Assembly: GCF_017939615.1 (NCBI RefSeq)
Contig: NZ_JAGKSR010000002.1
Location: 62,001 to 126,000, forward strand
DNA: 64,000 bases
Direction: 5' to 3'
Source of the DNA: Microbacterium sp. BLY
GTDB taxonomy: Bacteria; Actinomycetota; Actinomycetes; Actinomycetales; Microbacteriaceae
The notes below the pieces were generated by a model. The model saw only the letters and a list, made by a program, of their open reading frames with translations, did no database searches and had not been told where the DNA came from. Positions 1 through 9,031 of this stretch are shown in pieces (positions within the stretch are counted from its first letter, which is position 1; the number at the start of each line of letters is the position of its first letter). The position numbers were made by a program, and so were the translations under genes.

Positions 1-2521
1 CGCGGTCCTCGTCGTCGATGAGGTCGCTCTCGCGCATCACGAGCAGCTTCGGCGTCGCGGTCAGCGCCTCGCGCCACCACTTCTCGAACGAGCGCACGTC
101 GAAAACGTCGGCGGGGATGCGCTCGTCGTAGAAGCGGAAGACGGCCTCGTCGCCGGCCAGGATGTCGCGGCGCCGCTCGCGCTCCTCGAGCTTCTCCAGG
201 CGGCGGCGGAGCTCGGCGTTGCTGCGCCAGAACGCGCTGACCCGCTTGTCGATGCGGGACGGGTCCCATTCGCCCTCGACGAGCGCATGACGCACGAAGA
301 GCTCGCGCGAGGCGGCCCGGTCGATGCGGGCGAACTGCACCCGGCGGCGCGGGATGATCTCGACCCCGAACAGGGTGACCTTCTCGAACGCCACGGCGGC
401 GCCGGCGTCCTTGGACCAGTGCGGCTCGGTGACCTGCCGCTTCGCGAGGTCGCCGGCGAGGGGTTCGGCCCAGGCCGGGTCGATGGCGGCGACCGTGCGA
501 GCGAATGTGCGGGAGGTCTCCACGATCTCGGCGGCCATGACCGCCCGGGGGCTCTTCTTGCGCAGGCCCGATCCCGGGAAGATCGAGAAGCGGATGCCGC
601 GCGCGCCTCGGTACTCGGTGATCCGGCGGCGGGCGTCCTTCGCGGGGGCGTGGTTCTTGCCCGCGGGGGCGGTGCGCTCGTCGAGGACGCCGATCTGCGA
701 CAGCAGTCCGGACAGCAGCGCGCGGTGGATGGCGTCCGGGTCCGCCGCGCCGCCCGGCTCCGCGCCCCGGTCGTTGGTCTTCACGAGCGTCCGCAGCTGG
801 CGGTGCACGTCGAACCACTCGCGGACGCGGACGTAGTTGAGGTGCTCGCTGCGGCACAGCCGGCGGAACGCGCTGGAGCCCAGTTCGCGCTGCTGCTCGC
901 GTAGGTGGTTCCAGAGATTCAGGAGGGTGAGGAAGTCGCTCGTCGGGTCGACGAAGCGCGCGTGTAGCCGGTCGGCCTCCTCGCGGCGCTCCTCGGGTCG
1001 CTCCCGCACGTCCTGGATCGACAGCCCCGCGACGATGGCGAGCACGTCCCGCAGCACCGCCTGGGTCCCTGAGCCCCGCTGGGTCCCTGAGCCTGTCGAA
1101 GGGCCCGACCCCCGCTGGGTCCCTGAGCCTGTCGAAGGGCTCGCCTCGATGAGCATCCGCGCGAACCGCGGGTCCATCGGCATCCGGGCGATGTCGCGCC
1201 CGATGCGGGTGAGCCGGGGGCTGTCATCCGGCCCCTGCGCGGATCGGAGGGCGCCGAGTTCGGTGAGCAGGTCGAACGCGGCCTTCACGCCTCGGGAGTC
1301 GGGTGGGGTGAGGAAGGGGAACGCCGTGATGTCGCCGAAGCCGAGCGCGAGCATCTGCAGGATGACGGAGGCGAGCGAGGTGCGCAGGATCTCGGGTTCG
1401 GTGAACTCGGGACGCCGTGCGTAGTCCTCCTCGGAGTACAGGCGGATGGCGATGCCGTCACTCGTACGGCCGGCGCGCCCGGAGCGCTGATTCGCCGAGG
1501 CCTGGGAGATGGCCTCGATGGGCAGCCGCTGCACCTTCGAGCGGTTGCTGTACCGGGAGATGCGCGCGGTGCCGGTGTCGATGACGTATTTGATGCCGGG
1601 CACCGTGAGGCTCGTCTCGGCCACGTTCGTCGCGAGCACGACCCGGCGACGGACGCCGGCCACGGTGCTGCGCTCGAACACCCGGTGCTGCTCCGCGGCG
1701 GAGAGCCGGCCGAACAGGGGGAGGACCTCGGTGGGCGAACGGTCCTTCGCGTAGGCGGCGCGCACGGCGTCGGCCGCGTCGCGGATCTCCGCCTCACCCG
1801 GCAGGAACACGAGCACATCGCCGGGCGCTTCGCGGTCGAGTTCGCGGAGCGCCGTGACGATCGCGCTCACCTCGTCCTCCGGGTCGCCGGAGGCGGCATC
1901 CTCCTCCGTCCCCTCCTCGACGAGGGGCCGGTAGCGGATCTCGACGGGGTAGGTGCGCCCGGAGACCTCGATGACGGGCGCGGGAGTGCCGTCCGCCGTG
2001 GCGAAGTGCCGTGCGAAGCTCTCGGGGTCGATCGTGGCGGAGGTGATGATCACCTTCAGATCGGGGCGTTCCGGGAGGATGCGGGCGAGGTAGCCGAGCA
2101 GGAAGTCGACGTTGAGGGAGCGCTCGTGCGCCTCGTCGATGATGATCGTGTCGTAGCGCGTCAGCAGACGATCGCGGTGGATCTCGTTGAGGAGGATCCC
2201 GTCGGTCATCAGCGCGATGCGGGTCGCGTCGGAGACCTTGTCGGTGAAGCGCACCTTGTAGCCGACGAGCGTGCCGAGCTCGACCTGCAGCTCCTCGGCG
2301 ACGCGCTCGGCGATCGTGCGGGCGGCCAGTCGCCGCGGCTGGGTGTGGGCGATGCGCTCGCGGCCCAGCTCCAGGGCGATCTTGGGCAGCTGCGTGGTCT
2401 TCCCCGACCCGGTCGCCCCGGCGACGATCACGACCTGGTGGTCGCGGACGGCGTCGGCGATCTCGTCCCGGGCGGCGCTGACGGGCAGCTCCGGGGGATA
2501 GGAGATCACGGGGGAGGACAT
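1..2521 (-). CDS. hrpA: ATP-dependent DEAH-box RNA helicase HrpA (3' end cut off by window)
   Basis: Superfamily 2 RNA helicase; in characterised bacteria HrpA acts on mRNA and stalled ribosomes. About 840 residues are visible of a usual ~1,300, so the C-terminus lies beyond the window. The reading frame from the ATG at 2521 begins MSSPVISYPPELPVSAARDE. Walker A GATGSGKTT is near residue 35, the DEAH box (IIIDEAHERS) near 135, the SAT motif (ITSATID) near 168, and motif VI QRSGRAGR near 350. The HA2/OB-fold region follows. Around residues 460-490 the protein carries an inserted low-complexity run (PSTGSGTQ repeats) encoded by a DNA repeat also found in the ABC-F gene at 60.9 kb. A TACGAT -10 element lies 8 nt upstream of the start, with GGAGGG between them. 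Confidence 0.95.
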   Translation of the reverse strand, partial: MSSPVISYPPELPVSAARDEIADAVRDHQVVIVAGATGSGKTTQLPKIALELGRERIAHTQPRRLAARTIAERVAEELQVELGTLVGYKVRFTDKVSDATRIALMTDGILLNEIHRDRLLTRYDTIIIDEAHERSLNVDFLLGYLARILPERPDLKVIITSATIDPESFARHFATADGTPAPVIEVSGRTYPVEIRYRPLVEEGTEEDAASGDPEDEVSAIVTALRELDREAPGDVLVFLPGEAEIRDAADAVRAAYAKDRSPTEVLPLFGRLSAAEQHRVFERSTVAGVRRRVVLATNVAETSLTVPGIKYVIDTGTARISRYSNRSKVQRLPIEAISQASANQRSGRAGRTSDGIAIRLYSEEDYARRPEFTEPEILRTSLASVILQMLALGFGDITAFPFLTPPDSRGVKAAFDLLTELGALRSAQGPDDSPRLTRIGRDIARMPMDPRFARMLIEASPSTGSGTQRGSGPSTGSGTQRGSGTQAVLRDVLAIVAGLSIQDVRERPEERREEADRLHARFVDPTSDFLTLLNLWNHLREQQRELGSSAFRRLCRSEHLNYVRVREWFDVHRQLRTLVKTNDRGAEPGGAADPDAIHRALLSGLLSQIGVLDERTAPAGKNHAPAKDARRRITEYRGARGIRFSIFPGSGLRKKSPRAVMAAEIVETSRTFARTVAAIDPAWAEPLAGDLAKRQVTEPHWSKDAGAAVAFEKVTLFGVEIIPRRRVQFARIDRAASRELFVRHALVEGEWDPSRIDKRVSAFWRSNAELRRRLEKLEERERRRDILAGDEAVFRFYDERIPADVFDVRSFEKWWREALTATPKLLVMRESDLIDDEDR
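1061..1140. repeat. Direct repeats of the CTTCGACAGGCTCAGGGACC element inside hrpA
   Basis: Two 26-bp copies lie at 1079-1104 and 1115-1140 and a truncated copy at 1061-1078. Read on the coding (minus) strand, each full copy encodes PSTGSGTQ. The copies are in frame and keep hrpA open. The same element, in the same reading phase, occurs three times in the ABC-F gene at 61759-61831. Confidence 0.9.
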
Positions 2522-2529
2522 AGCCCTCC

Positions 2530-2578
2530 ATCGTATGCCGGGATGCGTGCGGAGGCCGCCGTGATCGACGCATACGAT
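2530..2578. promoter_or_regulatory. Divergent -10 elements for hrpA and the membrane acyltransferase
   Basis: The word GCATACGAT occurs once on each strand, facing outward: TACGAT at 2535-2530 (minus) for hrpA and TACGAT at 2573-2578 (plus) for the gene to the right. On the plus strand the element is 6 nt from a GTG at 2585, the spacing expected of a leaderless transcript. No clear -35 is seen. Confidence 0.5.
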
Positions 2579-2587
2579 CATCGGGTG

Positions 2588-3793
2588 ATGACTGCTCTGC
2601 GTCCCGTGCGCTGGTTCCACGAGTTCGGCCGGCCGCCGCGCATCCTCGGGCTCGACGTCGCGCGGGGGATCGCGATCCTCGGCATGGCCGCGGCCCACAT
2701 CGCGGTGACGGACGCTTTCGAGTGGGGCGACCCCGGCACGTGGACCGACCTCGTGAACGGTCGCTCGTCGATCCTCTTCGCTCTGCTCGCCGGGGTGTCG
2801 ATCGCCCTCATGACCGGACGGCACGTGCTCCCGGCGCCGGAGCGCGTGCCGAGCCTCCGGCTCGCGCTCGTCGGTCGCGGCGCGGTGATCTTCCTGATCG
2901 GTCTGGTGCTGGAGCTGCTCAACACGCCCATCGCCGTGATCCTGACGCTCTACGGTCTCCTCTACATCGCCGTCATCCCGGTGCTGCGGTGGCGTCCGCG
3001 CCGGCTGCTCATCGCCGCGGCCGTCCTCGCCCTGGTCGGTCCGGCGCTGCTGGCCCTCCTGCACGCGATCGCGCTGCAGCCGTACGGGGCGGGGATCGGC
3101 TTCGTGCTGTACGGCACCTATCCCCTCACCGTGTGGCTGGCCCTCGTCCTCGCCGGCATGGCCCTCGGCCGCCTCCGGGTGGACCAGGTGCGCACGGCCG
3201 TGGTGGCCCTCGTCGTGGGGGTGCTGTTGGCCGTGGTCGGGTACGGGCTGGGCGCCGTCGGCTGTGCCATCGACGGCGGTGCCGACGGTGGCGTCGGCGT
3301 TTCCGGATCGAGTGCCTCCTCGTGGAGCGACACCGCTGATTCCTCGTCCTTCCTCCCGGAGGACGTGAGCGTTCCCGCGGGGTGGGAGAACTACCCGGAG
3401 GCTCTCGCCGCGACGGATCCGCTCGGCTCCGCGGTCCGCGCCGTGCTCGCCGCGGGCCCGCACAGCGGCGGGACGGCCGAGGTCCTCGGCTCCGGTGGCT
3501 TCGCGCTCGCCGTGATCGCGCTGTGTCTGCTGCTCAGCCGTCCGCTCCGCTGGGTGCTGCTGCCGCTCGGTGCCCTCGGCTCCATGCCGCTGACGGCATA
3601 CACGGCGCACGTCCTCTCGGTCGTGCTGGTCGCCGGCCCCGGAGGGTTCGTCGCGAGCAACGCCCTGTGGGTGGCGACGGCCCTCGGATTGCTGCTCGTG
3701 ACGACGCTCTGGTCGATGTTCGTCGGACGCGGGCCCCTCGAGCGCCTGGTCGGACGGGGCGCAGCAGCCATGGCGGCGGTCCCGCGGCGCTGA
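2588..3793 (+). CDS. DUF1624/DUF418-like polytopic membrane protein (heparan-alpha-glucosaminide N-acetyltransferase-like)
   Basis: About 401 residues with roughly 8-10 hydrophobic segments. The opening ILGLDVARGIAILGMAAAHI is typical of the N-terminal helix of the DUF1624/HGSNAT-like acyltransferase families, and the C-terminal GALGSMPLTAYTAHVL resembles DUF418. Such proteins are predicted to pass acyl groups across the membrane to surface sugars; the substrate is unknown. A Ser/Gly/Asp-rich loop of about 50 residues (near 230-280) interrupts the membrane segments and is probably extracytoplasmic. The ATG at 2588 was chosen; the GTG at 2585 sits 6 nt after a TACGAT -10 and may be the true leaderless start, one codon longer. 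It is divergent from hrpA and monocistronic. Confidence 0.75.
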   Translation: MTALRPVRWFHEFGRPPRILGLDVARGIAILGMAAAHIAVTDAFEWGDPGTWTDLVNGRSSILFALLAGVSIALMTGRHVLPAPERVPSLRLALVGRGAVIFLIGLVLELLNTPIAVILTLYGLLYIAVIPVLRWRPRRLLIAAAVLALVGPALLALLHAIALQPYGAGIGFVLYGTYPLTVWLALVLAGMALGRLRVDQVRTAVVALVVGVLLAVVGYGLGAVGCAIDGGADGGVGVSGSSASSWSDTADSSSFLPEDVSVPAGWENYPEALAATDPLGSAVRAVLAAGPHSGGTAEVLGSGGFALAVIALCLLLSRPLRWVLLPLGALGSMPLTAYTAHVLSVVLVAGPGGFVASNALWVATALGLLLVTTLWSMFVGRGPLERLVGRGAAAMAAVPRR

Positions 3794-3839
3794 TCCCGGG
3801 GGTGCCGAGCGCGGCTCCGGAGCGGGGGACACGATGTGT

Positions 3840-4019
3840 TAGCGTGGGGGCGCGGCGCTTGTCTGGCGTCCGCACCTGTCCGGCACGGCCGGACGGACTG
3901 GGGAGTTCCGAACTGGGGAGTTCGCACCACCGCGTCACGGCGATCCGTCGCCGTCTCGATGTCGTCGAGCGCGCGGAGGGTGACGACGCGGAGTTCGGAA
4001 CGACATCGGCTGGGGAGTC
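3840..4019 (+). promoter_or_regulatory. Promoter and ~165-nt structured leader with repeated ACTGGGGAGTTC
   Basis: A -10-like TAGCGT lies at 3840-3845, far upstream of the secreted-protein start at 4020. The implied leader holds a perfect 7-bp hairpin (GTCCGGC/GCCGGAC, 3878-3894). Two exact direct repeats ACTGGGGAGTTC follow (3897-3908 and 3912-3923), with a third shortened copy CTGGGGAGTC (4010-4019) that contains the GGAG ribosome-binding sequence. Whether this is a binding-site array, an RNA element or a chance repeat cannot be settled here. Confidence 0.45.
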
Positions 4020-7000
4020 ATGGTGGGGAACACGAATTTCGGGCGACGGGCGCGCGCTGCCGTCGCATCAGTGCTGACGGCCGGCCTGCTGGTCGCGGGT
4101 CTGTCGGGCGTGGGAGCAGCGGGGGCCGCGGCGGCGGATGTGCCGCCGACGGTGCCGCCGCAGCTGCAGCGCGATGAGAACGTGGTGACGTCGGATCCGA
4201 TTCCGACCGTCCAGATCGACAACGGGTACGTCTGGGCGCAGACCACGATCGGCACGACGGTGTACGCGGTGGGCAAGTTCGACAACGCGCGTGAGCCGAA
4301 GGCCGCGCCCGGCACGGCCCTGACCACCCGCTCGAACGTGCTGGCGTACGACATCGTCTCCGGCGCCCTGTCCTCGTTCGCGCCTACGGTCAACGGCGTC
4401 ATCAAGGCCGTCGCGGCATCGCCCGACGGGTCCCGCATCTACATTGGCGGCACCTTCAACAAGGTCAACGGCAAGGACCGCTGGAACTTCGCGGCGCTCG
4501 ACGCCAAGACCGGGGAGCTGGTCCCGCAGTTCGCGCCGTCGATCGGCGGCAGCGGTGTGTACGCGATCACGACCGACGGATCGAATATCTACCTCGGCGG
4601 TCTGTTCACCCAGGCCAACGGCGTCGCCCGGAAGAACCTCGCCGCCTTCGACCAGAAGAACGGGGCGCTGCTGAGCTGGGCTCCGCAGGCGGACCGTCAG
4701 GTCGATGCGCTCGTGATGGACCCGGCGGGAGCCAAGGTCATCGTCGGCGGGCGCTTCTCCACGGTGAACGGCAGCACCCTGCGCGGCACCGCGGCCGTCG
4801 ACAAGTCCACGGGGGCGGTCGACACCGCCTGGGGCATCTCCCAGGTCGTGAAGAACAGCGGCAGCAACAGCAACTCCGGCATCTTCGCGCTCGCGACGGA
4901 CGCGAACACCGTCTACGGCACCGGCTGGAGCTGGGCCGGCGGCGGCAACCTCGAGGGCACGTTCGCGGCGGAGGCCGGCACGGGGGCGGTGCGGTGGATC
5001 GCCGACTGCCACGGCGACCATTACGGCGTGTACTCGACCGGCGCGGTGGTCTACACCACCAGCCACATGCACTCCTGCAACACGATGGGTCTCCAGCCGC
5101 AGAAGAACCCGGCGGTATACCAGTACGCCGAGGCCTACACGACCGACGCGCGCGGAACCCTCTCCGCGAACACCTACTCCGGGTACGCCAACTGGGCGGG
5201 CACTCCCGCGCCGTCGCCGTATCAGTGGGCGCCGGACTTCGCGGTCGGCACCACGAGCGGCCTCGGCCAGGCGGGCCTGTCGATCACGGGTGCCGGCGAC
5301 ATGATCTCGATCGGCGGAGAGTTCCGCTCGGTCAACAACGGGCAGTTCGAGGGGCTGGTGCGTTTCTCCACGAACCCCCCGGGCGGCGCGAAGGACGGCC
5401 CCCGGCTGTCCGATGCGGCGTGGAAGCCCACGGCGGGGACGTCGCCCGTCCCCGGCACCGCGCGGGTGTCGATCCCCACGAACTGGGATCGGGACGACCT
5501 GACCCTCACCTACGAACTGCACCGGGCCGGTGCGGCGGAGCCGGTGGCCACCGCGACGGCAAGCGGCACATGGTGGAAGCAGTCGACGGTCACCCTCGAC
5601 GACCCGACGGCGACCCCGGGGGCCACGCAGAGCTACACGGTGGTCGCGAAGGACCGCGACGGCAACATCGCCACGAGCGCGAGCGTGAACGCGAAGGCCA
5701 CGGCGGGCACCGCCTCGGCCTACACGAAGAGGATCCTCGCGGACAAGCCGTCGCTGTACTACCCGATGGGCACCGTCTCGAAGGACTGGGCCGGATCGAA
5801 CAACCCGGTGAGCGGCACGGGGGCCACCTCCTCGTCGTCGGGCATCGAGAACAGCGGCACCGGTTCGACCACCTTCACCGGCACCACGACCGGGCGGGTG
5901 TCGTCCGATGCGAAGGCGCCGGTGTCGAGCGAGTTCTCCTCGGAGATCTGGTTCCGGACCACCACGAAGACCGGTGGTCTGCTCATCGGCTCCGGAGCGG
6001 CCAAGACGGGCAGCTCCGCGAGCGTCGACCGGCTGCTGTACATGACCAACAGCGGCACCCTGACCTTCGGCGTCTCCGCGGGGAAGACCCGCGCCACGAT
6101 CGCCGGACGCACGGCGCTGAACGATGGCGTCTGGCATCACGCGGTCGTGTCGCAGGGGGCATCCGGGATGACGCTGTACGTCGACGGCGAGCTCGTTGCG
6201 TCGGACGCCGCGGTCACGACGGCCAAGACCGACCCCGCGTACCTCCGCATCGGCGGCGACGCGCTGACCGGCTGGCCCTCGGCTCCCTCGTCGAACTACT
6301 TCAAGGGGTCGCTGGACGAGGCCGCGGTGTACCCGTTCACGCTGCACGCGGACCAGGTGCGCGCGCACTTCCAGCTGGGCGCGGGCCTGAAGGCGCCGAC
6401 CGCGGCCTTCACGGCCCAGGCGACCGACCTGACCGTCGCGGTCGACGGGTCGGGCTCGACGGCCGACGGCGCGGCGTCCCTCAGCGGCTACGCGTGGGAC
6501 TTCGGCGACGGTTCGTCGGCGACGGGCGCCACGGCGACGCATGACTATGCGGCGGCCGGGACCTACACCGTGCGGCTGACCGTGACCGACAGCAGCGGAC
6601 TGTCGGCGTCGACCGAGAAGCAGGTCGTGGTGACCGCGCCCGTCGTGGCCGATGTCGTGGTGGCATCCGACGCGTTCGACCGTGCGGTGGAATCCGGCTG
6701 GGGCACCGCCGAGGTCGGCGGCGCGTGGACGCCCCTGCAGGGCAAGTCGACGGCGCTCTCCGTGGCGGACGGCGCCGGGGTGATCGACCTCGTCGCCGGG
6801 CAGACCCGCGAGATGCTGCTGGACGATGCGTCGGTGCGGGACTCCGCCACCACCATGACGTACACGCTCTCCGGCGGCCCGGAGTCGGGCACCGTCTATG
6901 TCGGCGCGGGTTCCCGTCGCAACGCGGACGCCGGATACCGCGCCCTGGCGTGGCACCGCGCCGACGGGGCGACGTGGGTCGTGATCCAGCGCAACGGGAC

Positions 7001-7280
7001 GGCCGTCGCGAGCGCCGCCGTGCCGGGACTGACCTGGAGCGCCGGCACCGTGTTCCACCTGTCGACGGAGACGACCGGATCGGCGTCGACGACCATCCGC
7101 GCCAAGGTGTGGGCCGACGGGCAGCCGGAACCGGCGACGTGGCAGGTGTCCACCACCGACGCGACTCCGGCGCTGCAGGGCGAGGGCTCGCCCTCGGTGT
7201 TCGCCTACCGGGGCGGCACCGCGACCGGCACCAACGTCGTGCGGGTGAACGAGGTCAAGACCGTCCGGATCGGAGAGTGA
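4020..7280 (+). CDS. Large secreted multidomain protein: beta-propeller, LamG-like, PKD, C-terminal sandwich
   Basis: 1,086 residues. A twin-arginine-free Sec-type signal peptide (GRRARAAVASVLTAGLLVAG, cleavage probably near AAAA-DVPP, residue 40) sends it outside. Residues ~60-450 hold propeller-like repeats with the recurring IYIGGTFNKVNG / NIYLGGLFTQANG pattern. A fibronectin-like stretch lies near 460-560, and residues ~565-790 form a LamG/concanavalin-like module (ILADKPSLYYPMG, WHHAVVSQG, LYVDGELV, GSLDEAAVYPF). A PKD domain (YAWDFGDGS, YTVRLTVTDSSG) occupies ~800-875 and a final beta-sandwich ~890-1086. No sortase motif or membrane anchor is seen. It is likely a carbohydrate-binding or cell-surface protein; no catalytic residue can be named. 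The GTG at 4023 is an alternative start because GGAG is only 2 nt from the ATG. Confidence 0.85.
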   Translation: MVGNTNFGRRARAAVASVLTAGLLVAGLSGVGAAGAAAADVPPTVPPQLQRDENVVTSDPIPTVQIDNGYVWAQTTIGTTVYAVGKFDNAREPKAAPGTALTTRSNVLAYDIVSGALSSFAPTVNGVIKAVAASPDGSRIYIGGTFNKVNGKDRWNFAALDAKTGELVPQFAPSIGGSGVYAITTDGSNIYLGGLFTQANGVARKNLAAFDQKNGALLSWAPQADRQVDALVMDPAGAKVIVGGRFSTVNGSTLRGTAAVDKSTGAVDTAWGISQVVKNSGSNSNSGIFALATDANTVYGTGWSWAGGGNLEGTFAAEAGTGAVRWIADCHGDHYGVYSTGAVVYTTSHMHSCNTMGLQPQKNPAVYQYAEAYTTDARGTLSANTYSGYANWAGTPAPSPYQWAPDFAVGTTSGLGQAGLSITGAGDMISIGGEFRSVNNGQFEGLVRFSTNPPGGAKDGPRLSDAAWKPTAGTSPVPGTARVSIPTNWDRDDLTLTYELHRAGAAEPVATATASGTWWKQSTVTLDDPTATPGATQSYTVVAKDRDGNIATSASVNAKATAGTASAYTKRILADKPSLYYPMGTVSKDWAGSNNPVSGTGATSSSSGIENSGTGSTTFTGTTTGRVSSDAKAPVSSEFSSEIWFRTTTKTGGLLIGSGAAKTGSSASVDRLLYMTNSGTLTFGVSAGKTRATIAGRTALNDGVWHHAVVSQGASGMTLYVDGELVASDAAVTTAKTDPAYLRIGGDALTGWPSAPSSNYFKGSLDEAAVYPFTLHADQVRAHFQLGAGLKAPTAAFTAQATDLTVAVDGSGSTADGAASLSGYAWDFGDGSSATGATATHDYAAAGTYTVRLTVTDSSGLSASTEKQVVVTAPVVADVVVASDAFDRAVESGWGTAEVGGAWTPLQGKSTALSVADGAGVIDLVAGQTREMLLDDASVRDSATTMTYTLSGGPESGTVYVGAGSRRNADAGYRALAWHRADGATWVVIQRNGTAVASAAVPGLTWSAGTVFHLSTETTGSASTTIRAKVWADGQPEPATWQVSTTDATPALQGEGSPSVFAYRGGTATGTNVVRVNEVKTVRIGE

Positions 7281-7307
7281 GCAGCCGGGCGGCGGAGCGG
7301 CGGCGGC

Positions 7308-7326
7308 CCGCGTCCCCGTGACGCGG
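7308..7326 (+). terminator. Hairpin after the secreted protein gene
   Basis: Perfect 7-bp stem CCGCGTC/GACGCGG with a 5-nt loop, 28 nt after the stop codon and without a T-run, as is common in GC-rich actinobacteria. Confidence 0.5.
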
Positions 7327-7362
7327 TCCGCGCACCGCTGTGCCACTTGTCATCACAGGTCC

Positions 7363-8211
<849 letters not shown>

Positions 8212-8262
8212 CCGGAGCCGTGCTCCCGAGCCCGCGGCCCGCGGCTCGTCTCCGTTCCACAT

Positions 8263-8297
8263 GACGCCCCGTGTCGCTTCGCGCGACACGGGGCGTC
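8263..8297 (+). terminator. Perfect 15-bp hairpin between the two reductase genes
   Basis: GACGCCCCGTGTCGC pairs exactly with GCGACACGGGGCGTC across a 5-nt loop. It lies 51 nt after the aldo/keto reductase stop and ends 9 nt before the -10 of the next gene, so it likely terminates the first transcript. An upstream GTG at 8271 falls inside the stem, which argues against using it as the FMN reductase start. Confidence 0.75.
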
Positions 8298-8305
8298 CGC
8301 GTCGG

Positions 8306-8318
8306 TACCGTCGAGCCC
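8306..8318 (+). promoter_or_regulatory. Leaderless promoter of the FMN reductase
   Basis: TACCGT at 8306-8311, then 7 nt, then the ATG at 8319. This supports the chosen start. Confidence 0.5.
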
Positions 8319-8888
8319 ATGACAGCCCCGCTCCGTGTCGTCGCCGTCTCGGGCTCCCTGCACGAGCCGAGCAAGACCACCGCCCTCCTGCGCGCGATCA
8401 CCGCCGCGGTCGCCGAGCGTGCCCCGGTCGAGGCGCAGCTGATCGAGCTCACGCAGATCGGCCCCTCGCTCGCGGGTGCTCTCACCCGTGACCAGCTCCC
8501 GCCGGAGGTGGAGGCGCTCCTGCAGGCGATCGAGACCGCCGACCTCCTCATCGTGGGCAGCCCGGTGTATCGCGCCTCGTTCACGGGGCTGTTCAAGCAC
8601 CTGTTCGATTTCGTCGACCAGTACGCCCTCGTCGGCACGCCGGTGCTCCTCGCGGCGACCGGAGGCGGCGAGCGGCACGCCCTCATGATCGAGCACCAGC
8701 TGCGCCCGCTGTTCGCGTTCTTCCAGGCCCTGACGCTGCCGCTCGGCGTGTACGCGAGCACCACCGACTTCGACGGCTACGACGTGGCGACCGACGTGCT
8801 GCGCTCGCGCATCGCCCTGGCGGCCGAGCGGGCCCTCCCGCTCGTCGGCTACACCGCCTCCCGCCCCGCGGAGCTGCTCGTCGGCTGA
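8319..8888 (+). CDS. NADPH-dependent FMN reductase (SsuE/MsuE family)
   Basis: 189-residue flavodoxin-fold reductase. The phosphate-binding loop VSGSLHEPSKT (residues ~9-19) and the flavin-contact segment VGSPVYRASFTGLFKHLFD (~75-93) are the family hallmarks. Members supply reduced FMN to two-component monooxygenases such as alkanesulfonate monooxygenases. No monooxygenase gene is adjacent, so the partner is unknown. The ATG was preferred to the in-frame GTG at 8271 because of the -10 and the terminator hairpin lying between. The last ~20 coding bases are duplicated downstream at 8941-8965. Confidence 0.88.
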   Translation: MTAPLRVVAVSGSLHEPSKTTALLRAITAAVAERAPVEAQLIELTQIGPSLAGALTRDQLPPEVEALLQAIETADLLIVGSPVYRASFTGLFKHLFDFVDQYALVGTPVLLAATGGGERHALMIEHQLRPLFAFFQALTLPLGVYASTTDFDGYDVATDVLRSRIALAAERALPLVGYTASRPAELLVG

Positions 8889-8965
8889 TCCGGGGCCACC
8901 GGTCCGCCAGAGCTGCTCGACGGTTGGGCCTGTCCCGCCACGCGGAGCTGCTCGTCGGCTGATCC
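8867..8965 (+). repeat. 25-bp direct repeat duplicating the 3' end of the FMN reductase gene
   Basis: The 25 bp at 8867-8891, which span the end of the gene and its stop, recur exactly at 8941-8965. A third diverged copy (AGAGCTGCTCGACGG) lies between them near 8910. The downstream copies are non-coding. Confidence 0.85.
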
Positions 8966-8969
8966 TGGT

Positions 8970-9012
<43 letters not shown>

Positions 9013-9019
9013 CGCGGCG

Positions 9020-9031
9020 TAGCGTGGACGC
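9020..9031 (+). promoter_or_regulatory. Leaderless promoter of the YyaL-type gene
   Basis: TAGCGT at 9020-9025 is followed by 6 nt and the ATG at 9032. No SD sequence is possible at this spacing. Confidence 0.55.

Noticed and set aside
1061..1140. Possibility that the repeat in hrpA marks a frameshift or pseudogene
   Set aside because: The frame stays open through the repeat, and conserved helicase sequence continues on both sides.
4068..7346. Open frame of >1,000 codons opposite the secreted multidomain protein
   Set aside because: Low-complexity Arg/Gly/Val composition with no recognisable fold; the plus strand has a signal peptide and clear LamG and PKD domains.
8271..8318. Upstream GTG at 8271 as the FMN reductase start
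   Set aside because: It lies inside a perfect 15-bp hairpin and before the -10, so would be outside the expected transcript.
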